Positions 21,921 through 33,983 of a DNA stretch of 64,000 nt are shown here, in pieces. Below the pieces are notes generated by a model. That model saw only the letters and a program-made list of their open reading frames with translations, was not told the DNA's origin and did no database searches. Each line of letters opens with the position of its first letter. Position 1 is the stretch's first letter. The translations under genes were made by a program, and so were the position numbers. The DNA comes from Bisporella sp. PMI_857 (Eukaryota; Ascomycota; Leotiomycetes; Helotiales; Helotiaceae): contig JAJSPD010000075.1 in the NCBI GenBank assembly GCA_021307315.1, positions 62,001-126,000 on the forward strand, given 5' to 3'.

Positions 21921-22169
21921 CAGGCTATATATAGACGAGGCGCTCGGAGAGTGTCAGAAATGTGTTCTATTAGGCAGGGGATCTATTAGAGGACCTGTGA
22001 GGGTATCACGGCGATGGATTATACAGGCTTGTATGAGCGTTGCAGATGATGATATTCCGTAAATGAGGGGAAGTGATTTCTAGCTCCTTGGCCTACTTAC
22101 GTAAGCCGATTCCTGACAGAGAGCTCGGCTAATATAGGTCACGTGTGCGTCAGAGCATGGGACGTGACA
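21921..22169 (-). repeat. Repeat I interrupted by LTR-H
   Basis: Repeat I in two halves (about 21925-21951 and 22119-22169, one GAGAG shared) around the LTR at 21952-22118. The uninterrupted form is at 501-585. Confidence 0.6.
21952..22118 (-). mobile_element. Solo LTR, family H (copy 1)
   Basis: 167 bp, TGTCAGAAATG to ATTCCTGACA, flanked by GAGAG on both sides (21947-21951, 22119-22123), inserted in repeat I. Confidence 0.85.
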
Positions 22170-22199
22170 TCACCCCTCTCCGGAAAAAAGCTCGCCCTC

Positions 22200-22632
22200 G
22201 AGCTTTGAGAGCAAGGCAGGTTACTATCTAAGTAGCCATAGTTGTCAATACCCTTTTCCCATGCTCTAATCCAATTCTCTAGCTTCAAAGGCGGCCCTTG
22301 CGCGCTTGGGTTCTGTAGATGGAACGCTCTCAACAAATGAAGAGCGTAACCTTACTTCAAGTCAGAGGCTGGGTACCACTCGGGGTCTTCCTCCCAGCTT
22401 ACCCAGCGAGCTCTGTACTTGAGCTTCCCGCGTTCTAGCTTGTAAGCCAGCATTTCTTCCAGTTCCCACTCCAGCTCGTCCTGGACCACAATTGGCTCAG
22501 TCTTTTCCGCAACTTGTCCTGGCAAAGGAGCACTTTTTGCTTTACGCAAGCGATCGGCTGAGAACACAGGGTGTATTTTCATAAAGCTCGGAAGCCCTAA
22601 TCGGAAAAGTGGCCTTTTTGAGCGATAATAAG
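22200..22632 (-). pseudogene. Gypsy pol 3' end with chromodomain, relic
   Basis: Minus-strand reading gives the C-terminal part of a Ty3/Gypsy integrase (FMKIHPVFSADRLRKAKSAP, LPGQ) followed by a chromodomain-like segment (ELEEMLAYKLERGKLKYRA, WVSWEEDPEWYPASDLK). A TAA at 22352-22354 interrupts the frame, after which LLRAFHLQNPSAQGPP continues in frame. Only the end of pol is left. LTR-F bounds it on the right. Confidence 0.7.
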
Positions 22633-22814
22633 TGTTGGAATGCATGTACATAGTTTCGCGCGTTCCATATCACAAGGATTGTGGGTCTTTTACCATCTAT
22701 ATAACTACCTGGCAATAAGCCGTAGCTTAGAAGAATCAACGAATATCAAAACCACACCAACAAGAGCGTAGTCACGGCTACTACGCCTTTTGCTACGTGG
22801 TAGGTATTCCGACA
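22633..22814 (-). mobile_element. LTR, family F
   Basis: 182 bp, TGTTGGAATGC to ATTCCGACA, inverted relative to the fragment at 16910. No matching 5-bp flanks. It lies directly behind the Gypsy relic in the same orientation and could be that element's LTR. Confidence 0.6.
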
Positions 22815-23077
22815 TAAACACCTCTAATGAGTTGATCTCAAGTAGTGCGTAGAGTGCGGACGGAACGTGATCTCAGTTAGAGTCGGTGTAGCGGCCGAGA
22901 CGATGTATCAAGGCTAGAATCACCAAGTGTTACCCTTATATATATGCTGCTGGTGAAGGTAATCCGCCCTTGGTACGGGAGCGCGTAGCAACTCGTGAGC
23001 ATCGGTCGAGGGGGGAGTGCGACTTGGGATGTTGGTAATTGGGCTCGGAGAAAGGTTTATCTTGGCGTGGAGCCCTG

Positions 23078-23784
23078 CTAATAGCGGCGCCGGCGCTTCT
23101 TGCGCGCTGGGCCATCGTGGGATGAGGACGGCCGCTTCCGTTTGGTAGGACGCTGTTTCGTCTCCCCGACCTCGGCCGGATCGGTATCATCAAGCCCGTT
23201 ATCGTTGGTTCGGCTTCCCGCCTCGTTATGACTCGGCACTGCAGATGGTTCGCGGCTAGGATGCTGCTGCTGTCGCTCAGCTGGTACTAGGCTTCCATTC
23301 ACCCTGTTGGAGAGACGGGTATCGCCACCGTTGTTGCGCGTCGGCTCCGCTGCCACAACCTCGACAGCCTGTCGCAGTCCGTCTGGCTGGCCGCAGAGGC
23401 GCCTTGGAGGCTTGAGGGATGTTCACTCGTTTTATTGAGCAACTTGCATTTGAATACATACTGCTGGTGGTTGTCGTGGTAGCCTTCAAGTTTGGCAGCC
23501 TCCTTCCAAGCACACTGGCCTGTCCGCGTCGCCGAGCAATGACAACTATGAGTCTGGGCTGTCGTTCCACTTTGCGCTTCCAAGGACACGGGTTCATAGC
23601 TGCTCTCCCTCCAACATCTCTCCCGGACCTCCAGGCTCTTCTGGATCATTCTCGGCGAAGTTTGTCCTAGTGAGCATCTTCGACACAAGATAATGACTTG
23701 CCTTCCAATCGTTAAAGACACGTCAAAATCGGAATGTTGCGGTTGGAAGAAGTGAAGTAAACTTACATGCGTAACTGCCAACAT
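23078..23784 (-). CDS. Uncertain hydrophilic protein, possibly spliced or broken
   Basis: Two overlapping minus-strand frames: one (23784-23299) rich in Cys, His and Ser, the other (23356-23078) ending in a basic tail TKRKRPSSSHDGPARKKRRR that looks like a nuclear localisation signal. A GTAAGT donor lies just after the first ATG region (about 23766). I do not recognise a domain. It may be the 3' end of a host gene or a transposon protein. Confidence 0.25.
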
Positions 23785-23808
23785 GTGACCTTTATTGCTA
23801 AAGGTACT

Positions 23809-26098
23809 CTAGACAATGCGTGACTTCAATGCTGGACGCTCGAACAAGATACAGCCCTTGGAAAGGGTGCCGACTCCAGCCCGTGTGAATATCCCATCTT
23901 CAGCGCTCACTGGTTGGACGAGGAGCACATAATATTCTTGATCACTGCTTGACTCCTTCTCGGCATCCCTCAATATGCCTCCACTTGGCGCCTCTCCACA
24001 ATCAGAAGCACCCTCGTCACCGGACACCCCTTCATCGCTTGGCATGACTTCATCACTTGGCGGTGCCCCAGCTATTTTTCTCCCAATGATCACACACTTG
24101 AGGTCGGTAATATCCGTTCTATTGTGATCATCGAAGGTGAGTCGGCCGTTGGTTTCTTTGCCCAAAGAAACCTCCTCACGAGCCCTTCGAGTTCGGCAAT
24201 TTGGGTTTCGGCGGGCGCAACGAGCTCGCTCGACTGCTTCTGCTTTTCAGCAGCGGACCACCATCGAACATTGGAGCTCCACTCGACACCCCCAAATGGA
24301 ATGTCCATGAACTTGAGTTCGCCGTCATATGCCATCCATGACCATGATGGGACCGTCCGACCGGAAGGAAACGAAATAAGGGCCATTTCCTTGTTTGCAG
24401 GACGCTGCCAAAGTAGACTTCTGGCAAATCATTTCTAATACGCCATAGTTCAATTTGTCGCGGAGAGCTCTGGAAAGCCGACTCTCCAAGCTGAAGAATG
24501 CCTTCGGTCTATCGGTGCTGAAGGTGAGACCGAGTTTTGTGTAGAGCTCGATGATCCACTGGACGAATCGGATTCGATCGCTGCTTTTATTCTCCTGGAT
24601 GGTGGATGGAAACTGAGGATCTCCCAGCAGACGAGTTCTCAGACTACCGGTTGTTAGAATGTTTACACCTGTTCGAGAGTGGAGAGGAAAGACATTGCTG
24701 ATAAATGAAGCAATGAAAAAACTGGTAGCGCTCCACGTACTGATTCATTTTGGTCATGGTTTCACAGTAAATTCCTCGCCCGCATTCCCAGTAAGTCTGG
24801 GATTTTGTGAAATGAATGGTGCGGTGCGACAACGCCCTCTCCTGCAGCACCCAAGCCCGCCGACTCAGCTCGGCGGTACTCACATCGCGGTGAAAGTCAT
24901 CAATAGCTCGACAAACGAACAGGGAGCTCTGAGAGGTATAGGAACCCTCACAAAAGAAGCGGAGTCTCGTGGACAGAGGAAGCCTTCGGTGGAGTCTTTC
25001 GCGGATGATGCTGCTATGGTGCAGTATGCAGAACCGTAGACCTCCTCCATAAGCTTCGATTCTCTATCCCAATCTTGGTCGTCGTCTTGCACAATGCAGA
25101 GGGAATCGATCCAGACGAATCGTATTCCCAGTTTCCGAGTGACTAAGACGGCGTCCCGGAAGTTCTTGGGGAGCGTACTGACATCGATTTCCCTGCATCT
25201 CGCCTCGAAGTTACGACGGTATGTGCATGCGTTTTCTTTCACGTCCTGAGGGAGTATCCCCCAGCAATGGGACAAGGCTAGATACTTTCCTCGCTCGTCC
25301 GGTCCGCTGCAATAAAGAGACGGCGGACTCGAGTCGTCCCCGACTTTCAGGACTCGAGTAGGTAGTCGAGGGTTCAACCTAGGCCGACATCCGTAATCCG
25401 AGTGGTCTTTGTCGCAAGCCCGGAGCCACTCGCGAATCAGTCCGAAGTGCAACTCACTCCCTACGTCGGCTAGAATGGGGAACCCGATCCCTATCGACTG
25501 TGGGGATTTGAGGCCGGCGCAGAGCCTGAGGATTGGCCGGCTCCAGCCATCCATCCACAGGTTAGAGTCCTTCCTGTAGATACGAACTACCTCCTGGCTG
25601 CTTCTCAAAGGCAAATCCGTTGACCGATAAATCATCCCACAGAGCTCACAGTTCGTCTCGTTATCCTTGAGATCGGAAATTCTGACAATACGCTCAAAAT
25701 TTGTCGCCATTATCCGATTCGTGCTGCACCATTCACAAAGTCGAGACACGGCTGGACCCTGGGGGTGCGTGTATAAGCCCTCCAAATCGAGGCGCTTGAA
25801 GAAGCCATAGGCAAAAGCATTGTCCACGGTGTAGGTCCAGCGGTCTTCCAAGTCAAACGGCCCCTAACAAGATGGGAAAATGGCTCAGTAAAGGGAGTGA
25901 CGGTTGATTAGCGTGACTCACTCTTCGCTTCTGAACCCTGGGGAAATATCCTGTCGGAACTTGGATCATATTGCTCACGGCTTCCTCATGTGGCCACATG
26001 AGGACTTTTCCATCGGCCTCGGTGAACCCCTGGCCATCGTCTCCGCGATAAAACCCTTCCATTCCCTGATTCTCGCCGTCAGCCGAAAGATCGCTCAT
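23809..26098 (-). pseudogene. HET-domain protein with frameshifts
   Basis: Exon 1 (26098-25922, 59 codons) joins by intron 25864-25921 (58 nt) to a Cys-rich N-terminal region (CEWCSTNRI ... NCELCGMIY) and a HET domain: YLALSHCWG, LGIRFVWIDSLCIVQDD, then SRRAWVLQERALSHRTIHF and a C-terminal region (VPSWSWMAYDG, DLKCVIIGRK, YYVLLVQPVS). A second intron 24644-24740 (97 nt, CTAAC) restores the frame after the HET domain. Three frame jumps lie at about 24945, 24425 and 24180 with no fitting intron, so the copy is probably dead, unless the assembly has indel errors. HET proteins trigger heterokaryon-incompatibility cell death. The TPR gene to the right is divergent. Confidence 0.75.
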
Positions 26099-26601
26099 TT
26101 TGTTGTTGACGAGCTCTCCGTCGCTATATAGACAGCTTCACAGAGATATAGTTGGACAGCGTGTGACCGATGGACTGTCTCAAGAGGCTGGCACGCAATC
26201 GACATAAAGAGGCTGGCGGCAAGATGCATTATTCAGTGCAGTTCCGAGGAGGATCTAGGGCGATTGGCATCAGGGCAGCTAGAACTGGCAGAAAACCTGG
26301 CTAAGGGCGAAAGCCATCCAATAAATTTGCTCAACAACCGGGCCATCCGAAGACGGAAGAGCCTGTCGATTCAGTTTTTCAAGCACTTTGCGATGTCTGA
26401 CTGCAAGCCCAACCGTACGATTATCTTGTGGCGAGTTCTGATTCGGCGCCTGTAGTCAACCGTACGATTATCTCGTGGCGAAATCTGATTCGGCGCCTCT
26501 GTAGCCAATTTGTGGGGTTAAAAAGACAGTAGAAAGAAAGCTTGGGCTTCTTGCGTCTTGGTTTCAAGCCTGAACTAAAATACGCCTGAGTTCAAGTAGG
26601 C
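26099..26601. other. Divergent intergenic region
   Basis: Lies between the HET gene (leftward) and the TPR gene (rightward) and should hold both promoters. A 30-bp segment around 26415-26445 is nearly repeated at 26460-26495 (GTACGATTATCT.GTGGCGA). No other feature was recognised. Confidence 0.4.
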
Positions 26602-28412
26602 TTGGTCATTGCAGAAACTCCGACATCTCGACACGTGAAGTTGCATATTTATAGAGCTGAATGCCAGACTCAAACAGCCAGGGAGGCGAGAACCATGAAG
26701 TCACAAGTGGTGCACAAATCAAAGAACCTGGTCAAGATGTGGACAACGAATCGAAAATGGACTCGGTCAATAGTAGACTGCCTGACGAACTGGAGGCTTT
26801 GGAGGCTTCTGGTCAATAGTGGGCTGCCAGACGAACTGGACACTTTGGAGGCTTCTGGCAAGTCTCACTTTCGCAGGAAAGAATTCGAGAGGGCAGAGGG
26901 GTTCTACCGACAAGCCTTGGAACTCTGTGAGACGGTCAAAGGCCCTGACAACGCAAGAACGCTCTCCAGCCTAATGAATCTGGGGGAGGCACTACAGTTC
27001 CAGGATAAAGATGAGGAGGCAGCACGCGTATTCCGACGGGCTGTAAAATTATCCCAACAAGTCCACGGAGCGGAGCACGACGTGACGTTGTTCTGCATGA
27101 ACTACCTCGCCGTATCGGCCGGTGCCCTTGGAAAGTATGAGACGGATAAGGAGTCCGAGGAGCTCTATGTCACCTTGCTGGATCTGTGCAGGAAAGTCTG
27201 GGGGCGGGAGGATTGTCGTACACTGGATACGATGCACAGCCTTGGCTTATCACTTTTACGGCTTGGGAAGTTCGACGAAGCGGAGGGAGTTGTCCGTCAG
27301 GGCCTAGAGCTGTCTGAGGAGTCACTGGGTACTGACGATCCCGACACATTAAGCCAAGCGCACCTTCTTGCCCAGATCCTGAGGAATCAGGGGGAATATG
27401 AAGCGGCCGAAAAGATGTACCGCCGTGTGTTGGGTCCGAGGGACATCATAAGGCCTCATCAAGCCTGCACAAGAATACCATGAAAAGACTGGCTGAGTTG
27501 CTATGGGTTCGGGGCGAGAGCGAGGCGGCCAAGAAGATGCAGATGCGGGCGTCTGGGAGGAGCAATGGCGGCGAGGAAGGCGATAACCAGGAGGAAGAAC
27601 AGAAGTATCGCCTATGGGTCGAACAGGTGCAGCAGTCTTTTGGAGAAGACCATCCGATGACGCTTCGATTGGTCAACAACCTCGCTTCAGTTCTTGGGAC
27701 CTTAGGGAAGTTAGACGAGGCTGAACAGCTGTGGCGACGAACATTGGAAGGATATACAAAGTTATTCGGCAAAGAAAGTCGGGACGCCATCTGGAGCGTC
27801 AAGAATCTCGGGTTGGTGTTGGGCGATCAGGGCAAATATGAAGAAGCCGAACTGATGCATCGACAAGCATTGGAATGGTACGAAAAGATGCGTAGCAATG
27901 AGCATCCGGACGTGTTGGCGATCATTGATGGCCTCGGCCCAGCGTTGCAGGCGCAAGGGAAGTACGGTGAGGCCGAACAGGTTTATCGACGGGCGTTAGG
28001 AGAGAGAGAGAACACGCTGGGAAAAGAGCATCCGAAGACCTTCATGAGCGTTATAAAACTCGGCTTTGTCCTGCATGATCAGGGGAAGTATGACGAAGAG
28101 GAGCAACTCTATCGGCAAAAATTGAAGGAAAACGAAATAGAATTTGGGAAAGAGCATCAAGCAACACTGATGAGTGTTCACTGTCTCGCCTCCTTTCTCG
28201 AAGACCGGAAGGACTATACGAGCGCTGCAGAGCTTTACAAGCGGGCTTATATTGGCACCAACAAAGTTCTCGGGCCGGATCACCCTGCCGCGAAGAGTTG
28301 CATAGCTGATTACTCCTCCCTACTTGCCAAAGCCTATGGTCAGAAGACGGGGCCGAACTCTGACGGGGAAGACAGCTTCGAGGACGGGCAACTCGGAGAT
28401 AATGGCGTGTGA
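26602..28412 (+). pseudogene. Kinesin-light-chain-type TPR protein, one frameshift
   Basis: Two overlapping frames (26602-27483 and 27480-28412) carry about 11-12 TPR units of the 42-residue type (FERAEGFYRQALELCETVKG, GKYEEAELMHRQALEWYEKM and so on) common in fungal NLR-like proteins. The join at about 27429-27440 needs a one-base correction (VLG ... EGHHKASSSLHKN). Near the start, a 46-bp tandem duplication (26767-26812 and 26813-26858) shifts the frame, so the original N-terminus is probably in another frame (an acidic reading ending LPDELEALEASG). No NB-ARC, NACHT or effector domain is visible, so this is either a stand-alone TPR sensor or the tail of a lost NLR. The C-terminus is acidic (SDGEDSFEDG). 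Confidence 0.7.
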
Positions 28413-30960
28413 TCACTCGCCACTTTCCCTCCACCTCCGGCACTAATCAGTATCGCTCACTCTATTCACCGTCTGATGAGGCCATGCCTCAGCAAATTGT
28501 TTAGCTACATCCGTCGACGAAGCCAAAGACTGGCCCCTACCTGTTCAGTGATAGCGCGGCTCTTCTTGTTCTTGCCTCCACTCACGCCTTCGAGTGCGAC
28601 GAGTGCAGTCGATCGTTCTACAGTCGGTAGCCCTCGAACAGCACCTCAATTATCATTCTTGCAGCTTCAAAACACGATCGGCGGTTTAGGTTATGGATCG
28701 CACCAGTCAAAAGGAGATACCAGCACAGTTTCAAGTGGCAAAAATTTCCTCTAACGTGGCTATTTGTGCCTTCATTGATTTATTAAGATCACTGCCTTTA
28801 CATACAATCACTACAGTCTGGGTAAAATGTTGAAACTGGTGGCTTTCGCCAAAGATAAATGGGATGAACCATGCGAATGGCTGTTATGGTTAACTACTTG
28901 CTTCGGTGATCAACGACTGTGTGAGGAGTACACAAGATAGACTGCAAATCTGACAGGACCATATATGTGAAACCGACCTGGTGTATTTCTCGCAGATGAG
29001 GAATTCGTAGCGTCCTTTCCTGATATCTTAATGTATGGCCATGCTGAGACCTAGCGCTTGGGAGCCCCCCTCGATCAAGGCGGATGGGATTAGACACGGA
29101 GAGAGGGGTGCTGAAAGAGGACGAAACGTCGGGATTGCTGAATTGTCCTCCGAAGATGGCGGGCCTTGGAAAGGACTTTCCAACGGCAGGACCCTTGAGG
29201 GCCGCTTTGTGATTGGTGAATTTTTGGATGGAGCTTCATGCTCGCGTGTCTGAGATACGGGGTTCCCAGAGTTGAACTTCTTGGTGTAATGCAATGTAAA
29301 TGTATGATCCGAATGCCCTATGAGGCCCGTTCGTAAGCCTTGGTCGGGCTCTCGATGTGGGGGATAGCATCCTGTTCCTAAGTGTACTATTAGTTACCTA
29401 CAAGCGTTGGTAAATCATTCCTGGATCTCTCACCTGGAGAAAGTGGCACGTTGGAGTCACTAATCTCTTCGATAGAATCGTTGATGATGCGCTTAGTCCC
29501 CGCTGCTGCGGGCTCTCCGGCACGAGCTCCTCTAGTTGGTAGGTGACTGTGAAGGCTGCCTGAAGGTTGCTGCTGTCGGGAGGTACATTCCGGTCTGAGC
29601 GGTCCCGTGGAGAGACTTGAGGCTAGCGGATCTTTGAGAGCTTCTCCTAGTGGCAGGTCTGTCGAGATGGTCTGAGAACATAAGTGGCGTTTAGGGCGGC
29701 TTTCTGAATCCAAAGGGTGATTTGCTGGAATTTGTTCCGCCTGTGACTGAGGATTGGCTCTTGATGATCTGAGGAAGGCTATGTTGCGAGGTATTCAGAG
29801 TAGATCTGGTGGTGATAGAGGCAAGATGAGTGATGTTGACTGCAAGTGAGAATGATAGCTGGTACAGCATTTGGAAGATGTGGTGGCCTTTATGCAATGT
29901 GTGCGTTGTCAAAGCTTTCAGCTTCCCAACAAACGGAGGTCCGGTTTTTCCGAACACCAAGTGGCATGAAAATGGGATTCGTACCAGCGCTCAGCTCACC
30001 ACTCGGCATAATGGATGCTAAAAAGCTGAAGCGGATGTGAGGGGTATCGCAAGGCAGAATCACAGTCACCTTGCATAATGTACACACCGTCACGCACTGC
30101 CTCCCTGGCATCGTTCTAAGCACAAGAGCAAGTTGCTAAAACGGAACACGCCATTAACGAGGCTATTAACTATCTGTAGCAACTGCTGCATTGAACTGAA
30201 TTGGGATGGTAAGCCTGATTAGGATAACATCCTGAGTGTTGGAAGTATTAATAAGATATCTGCAGGTTTGGTCTTAGGCCTCTCCCATAAAGAGGTCGGG
30301 GTGGTCCTCTCGAGCAAAGCAATTGTTATGGAGGGGGTTGTTATAAACACCATCAAAACAGTCGAGATAGATGGTAAATGGAAGGTGTAGTTTCTGTTAA
30401 ACAAACCATAATTAATCAATTCTACCGTTAGAGATTGATAAAAGAGTTTGATGAGGAATTGGTTCCTATGCTTGTCCTTGAAAATTTGAAAATCTCCTCT
30501 TATTATATTTGCTCGAGAAATCAAGTGTATCAATCAAAATCTTCGTCAACGTAATCGGGAAAATTTAGGTTCCCCAATTTTGCACTTTTGTCCCCCGAAT
30601 CCCGCTAGGACATCTGGGGAGCCCATTCTGGCCCTCCTATTTTTAGAATATCACAGTAAGAGTCAGAAAATTGAACCCGCAATGACTTCAAATAACCAAT
30701 AAGCATAGGATATGGGCCCAAAGATAATTGCGCCTCGTAGATTTTCGCACCTTCATTTCTTGTCTGTATCACTCTTTGTGATACTTCTTCGTATTGATGA
30801 CTTGCAATTGCTTAAGTCGGTTACCCACGGGGCACGTAGCACCGCGATCTCAGCGCAGTGCTATATATGCTCGTTACAGGCGGTTGACTTGTTCTTGATT
30901 ATTCTAAGCTCTATCCTACGAGCGAGGACTTAAATACATTCAGGTAGTGGCCTGTGCGTC
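28413..30960. other. 2.5-kb stretch without a recognisable intact gene
   Basis: Only short open frames. One (28476-28754, plus) has no domain. Toward the right end the DNA becomes repeat-like near the Copia relic. The only coding-like signal is listed separately at 29390-29960. Confidence 0.4.
29390..29960 (-). pseudogene. Coding-like fragment, unknown
   Basis: Minus-strand frames overlap and appear to shift once near 29700: SSKSPFGFRKPP then FSDHLDRPATRRSSQR-like text in one frame, and RIINDSIEEISDSNVPLSPG near the end in another. The composition (Ser, Pro, Arg, acidic end) looks like a disordered nuclear protein tail. No family recognised and no clear start. Confidence 0.2.
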
Positions 30961-31111
30961 GTGAGACATTCACATAACTTTTGACTTTATACCAACACTT
31001 ATGAAATGATGGCGTATGTCGATATGCTTAGTACGAGCACTGTACTGAGCGTTCTTTACCAAATCTATTGCTCCGTTGCTATCCATATAGATAGGAATAG
31101 TACTCATTTCT

Positions 31112-31332
31112 TGTTAGTACCCATTTATATGTATTTATGATCATGTGACTAGCACCTGAAACGTGGGACCTCGATCCTACTCAACCCCTTAGAACAAGAG
31201 CTCACAACAATCAAGAATCAACCCACAATCAAGACTTATCCACCAGCCTCAACAAGCATTGCGCATGAAACACATGCGTGCGTGCCCTCAGGTTAAAGTA
31301 TAAGTAATTACTCCGACCCGGTTGTTCCCACA
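31112..31332 (-). mobile_element. Solo LTR, family J, inside Copia RNase H
   Basis: 221 bp, TGTTAGTACCC to GTTCCCACA, flanked by TTTCT on both sides (31107-31111, 31333-31337). Taking it and one TTTCT away rejoins the RNase H reading frame. Confidence 0.8.
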
Positions 31333-32468
31333 TTTCTATTTCTAGATCCTTGAGAAACTGCTGCACCCAAAGTGCCTCTTTGACTGAGTTCCCTACGGCC
31401 ACGTACTCGGCCTCTACGGTACTGTTTGCAACCGTTTTTTGCTTTGTAGAGTTCCATACTACAGCACCTTCAGCCATCATTACTACTTGGCCACTTGTCG
31501 ATTTTCTATCGACTTCATCACCTGCCCAATCAGAATCGCTGTAGGTGCGTAGAGTGCCGCTGCCGCCTGTATAAATACCCATTCAGTGTATCTTTGAGGT
31601 ATCCAAAACCACCTTTTGCGCCTTGTGATGCTTGACTAAAGGAGCTTGGTTGAATCTTTCTAAATAAAAGACTGCCTGAGCAATATCAGGCCTAGTTCCT
31701 AGGGCCGGCCATCCTAAAGCACCCTCGATTTCTTAATAGATCTGCCTATCAAAAAGTTCTGACTTTTCACTCAGCTTTTCAAGCATCGGCCTATCAACTC
31801 CTTTGCAGTCGTTTAAACCATATTTCCTAATGATTTTCCGCACGTACGTTTCTTGGTTGATGAAAATCGATCCGTCAGGTAAGTGATGTATTTCCATGCC
31901 AAGCAATTTCCGCACCTTGCCCATATCAACCATATAAATCGCTTGGCCAGTTCTGCTTTCAGTAGGTTGATTTCATTAATTTTAGGCCCTACAATAAGTA
32001 GATCATCGACGTACACAACGATGATAATAGGCCAATTTCCGTCAGTTGATACCTTGATAAAAACAGAAAGGTCGCATGCAGATGCCCTAAATCCTTGATC
32101 TAGTAGAAAGTTGTAGAGTACTTTGTACTATACTCTAGGTGCCTGTTTCAGTCCATATAAGCATTTCTTGAGCTTCAGGACAATATCAAGCTTGTCTGAC
32201 TCCTCTAGGCTCATTCCTTCTATAGGCAGTGAATTAAGCCCCTCTGGAAGCTCCATCCAAATATCTTTTTCCAGATCACCATACAAGAATGCTGTTTCCA
32301 CATCCATTTGCTCCGTTTCAAGCTTGTTGCGTGCTGCAAGAGCCAATAGGATCTTTACGCTAGCCAATCGTGCCACTGGTGCGTAGGTTTCGAAATAGTC
32401 GCGGCTATACTTTTGAGTAAATCCTCTGGCCACCAGTCGAGCCTTGAACCGCCTATCTGCCTTGATTT

Positions 32469-32729
32469 TGTAACGACGCAAGGAATCACGGGCTAGAATA
32501 GAGGCATATGGGAGTGCGTACAATAGGCTGATAGTGATTGCCTTATAGGTCTACCTACGAAGGATACAAAAACATGAGGAACAACTGTAGAGAGTAGGAG
32601 CAGGCCCTTTATATAGGCGACTCCGACTCTCCTCCGTATCAGCTCTGAAACCCCTCATACCCCGATCTTCAGCCTCCTGATCCCGTGCCATGACCTCCGT
32701 GTCGCACCTTGGGCATACCGGTTGTTACA
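32469..32729 (-). mobile_element. Solo LTR, family B (copy 1), inside Copia reverse transcriptase
   Basis: 261 bp, TGTAACGACGC to CCGGTTGTTACA, flanked by GATTT on both sides (32464-32468, 32730-32734). Its removal with one GATTT rejoins the Copia frame between WVFKI and FKARLV. Confidence 0.88.
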
Positions 32730-33148
32730 GATTTTGAATACCCATTTGCAGTCGACAGTTTTGTTATGGAACTTGGAATCCCTATAGTACTTTTCCCAAG
32801 TATTGTTCTTCAAAAGGCATTTCATCTCCTGATGTGCACCTTTAAGCCACTCTTTGCTTTGTGGGCTAGCCATTGCCTCTTCCCAGTTCCTAGGCTTTAC
32901 TAGCTCTGGTATTTCGATGGCCATATAGCTTTCATAAGCTCTAGGCACGCCTCTAAGTCGTGTTCTTGAGCTTACTGGCCTTTCATTATCTGAATCGACC
33001 TCTTGTGATTCTTGCTGGCCAGCATTCTCTTGCTTTGCTGACAGATCCTCTTCATTTTCTTCAGCACTCTCAATAGTGCTATCAGCGTTCTCTGATAACG
33101 AAGCCAAGCTAAAACATTAGATTTCCGAACACGGAAATCAGCGCGGAC

Positions 33149-33905
33149 CTAACGTTGATATCGAGAAGAACCAGCAGTACTTGGGCGTAATAGAACGATT
33201 TCCAGCTTAGTCGGCAAATTAGGAGGAACGTCGACGGTTTTAACGATATTTTGCATAAAGCTTACGCAATGGCCCGAGTAGTGATATTGATGACCCCGAT
33301 AACGAAATACGATCATTTGAACGTGGCACCGAGCTATAATCATTTCCTCAAGCTGGCTTAGCTCAGGCAAATAAGCAGGGACTTCTCCCGGATCCATTTC
33401 GTTATTTACAGATAGAAGGTGTGGCATTTTTGCACCTTTGTCATGTTTTAAGCACCTGTGACAAATTCCAGCTCGTAACTCCATCTCGAACCAATGCTCT
33501 TTACAGCGAGTACACGTTTCCATATGCATGTCGGCCAAAGCCAAATTAAAGTTCTGTATCATCTGCTATTCGTTTTGGGGCAAAAAGCTGGGGAAAGGAG
33601 AAGCAGGACGATTTCGAGGAGCCTGTTCTTGGGCAGTTGAATTTTGAGGAGCTTGTTCTTGAACGGGGGATTTCCGGAAGCTTGATCTTGAGCAGTAGGA
33701 TTTCGGGGTTGTAAACGCGCCCTTTGATCTCGCGAACCAGCATCAATGGGTTGTATTTGAGGAGCTTGTTCTTGGGCAGGAGGATTTCCGGAAGCTTGAT
33801 CTTGAGCAGTAGGATATCGGGGCTGTAAGCGCGCCGTTTTATTTCGAGGATTAGCATCAATAGCCTGTAAAGCTCTTTTAGACTTAGCTTTCTCCCTCCT
33901 TGCCG
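33149..33905 (-). mobile_element. Helitron-type protein fragment (DUF6570-like)
   Basis: The open frame 33562-33149 has a Cys-rich segment (CTRCKEHWFEMELRAGICHR) followed by MDPGEVPAYLPELSQLEEMI, ARCHVQMIVFRYRGHQYHYS and GHCVSFMQNI. This is the region found upstream of the helicase in fungal Helitron Rep-helicase proteins. Upstream (33570-33905) one frame is Gln/Pro/Ala-rich with a repeated DANPRNKTARLQPR..PTAQDQ unit. Rep and helicase domains are missing; the Copia relic begins directly to the left. Confidence 0.65.
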
Positions 33906-33908
33906 CTG

Positions 33909-33983
33909 ACAGTCGTTCACACCTTTGAGTCCCTCTTCCTGAGATCCACGGATCGAGATCCCTGTTCGCCTCGAGTTGTTACA
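33909..33983 (+). repeat. LTR family A fragment
   Basis: The last ~75 bp of an LTR-A (CACACCTTTGAGTCCCTCTT to GTTGTTACA). Truncated on the left; it joins the Helitron-like text on one side and another coding fragment on the other. Confidence 0.65.

Larger units (their letters stand above)
30970..33120 (-). mobile_element. Copia retrotransposon pol relic with two inserted LTRs
   Basis: Minus-strand order: EEAMASPQSKEWLKGAHQEM and CKWVFKI (start of reverse transcriptase), interruption by LTR-B, FKARLVARGFTQ, MDVETAFLYGDLEKDIWMEL, the YVDDLLIVG catalytic motif near 32000, then RNase H (YSDSDWAGDEVDRKSTSG, STVEAEYVAVG), interruption by LTR-J, and IPIYMDSNGAIDLVKNAQYS with ARTKHIDIRHHF. Frameshifts (near 31930 and 31600) and stops show it is dead. 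Gag and integrase are missing and no own LTRs were recognised. Confidence 0.8.
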
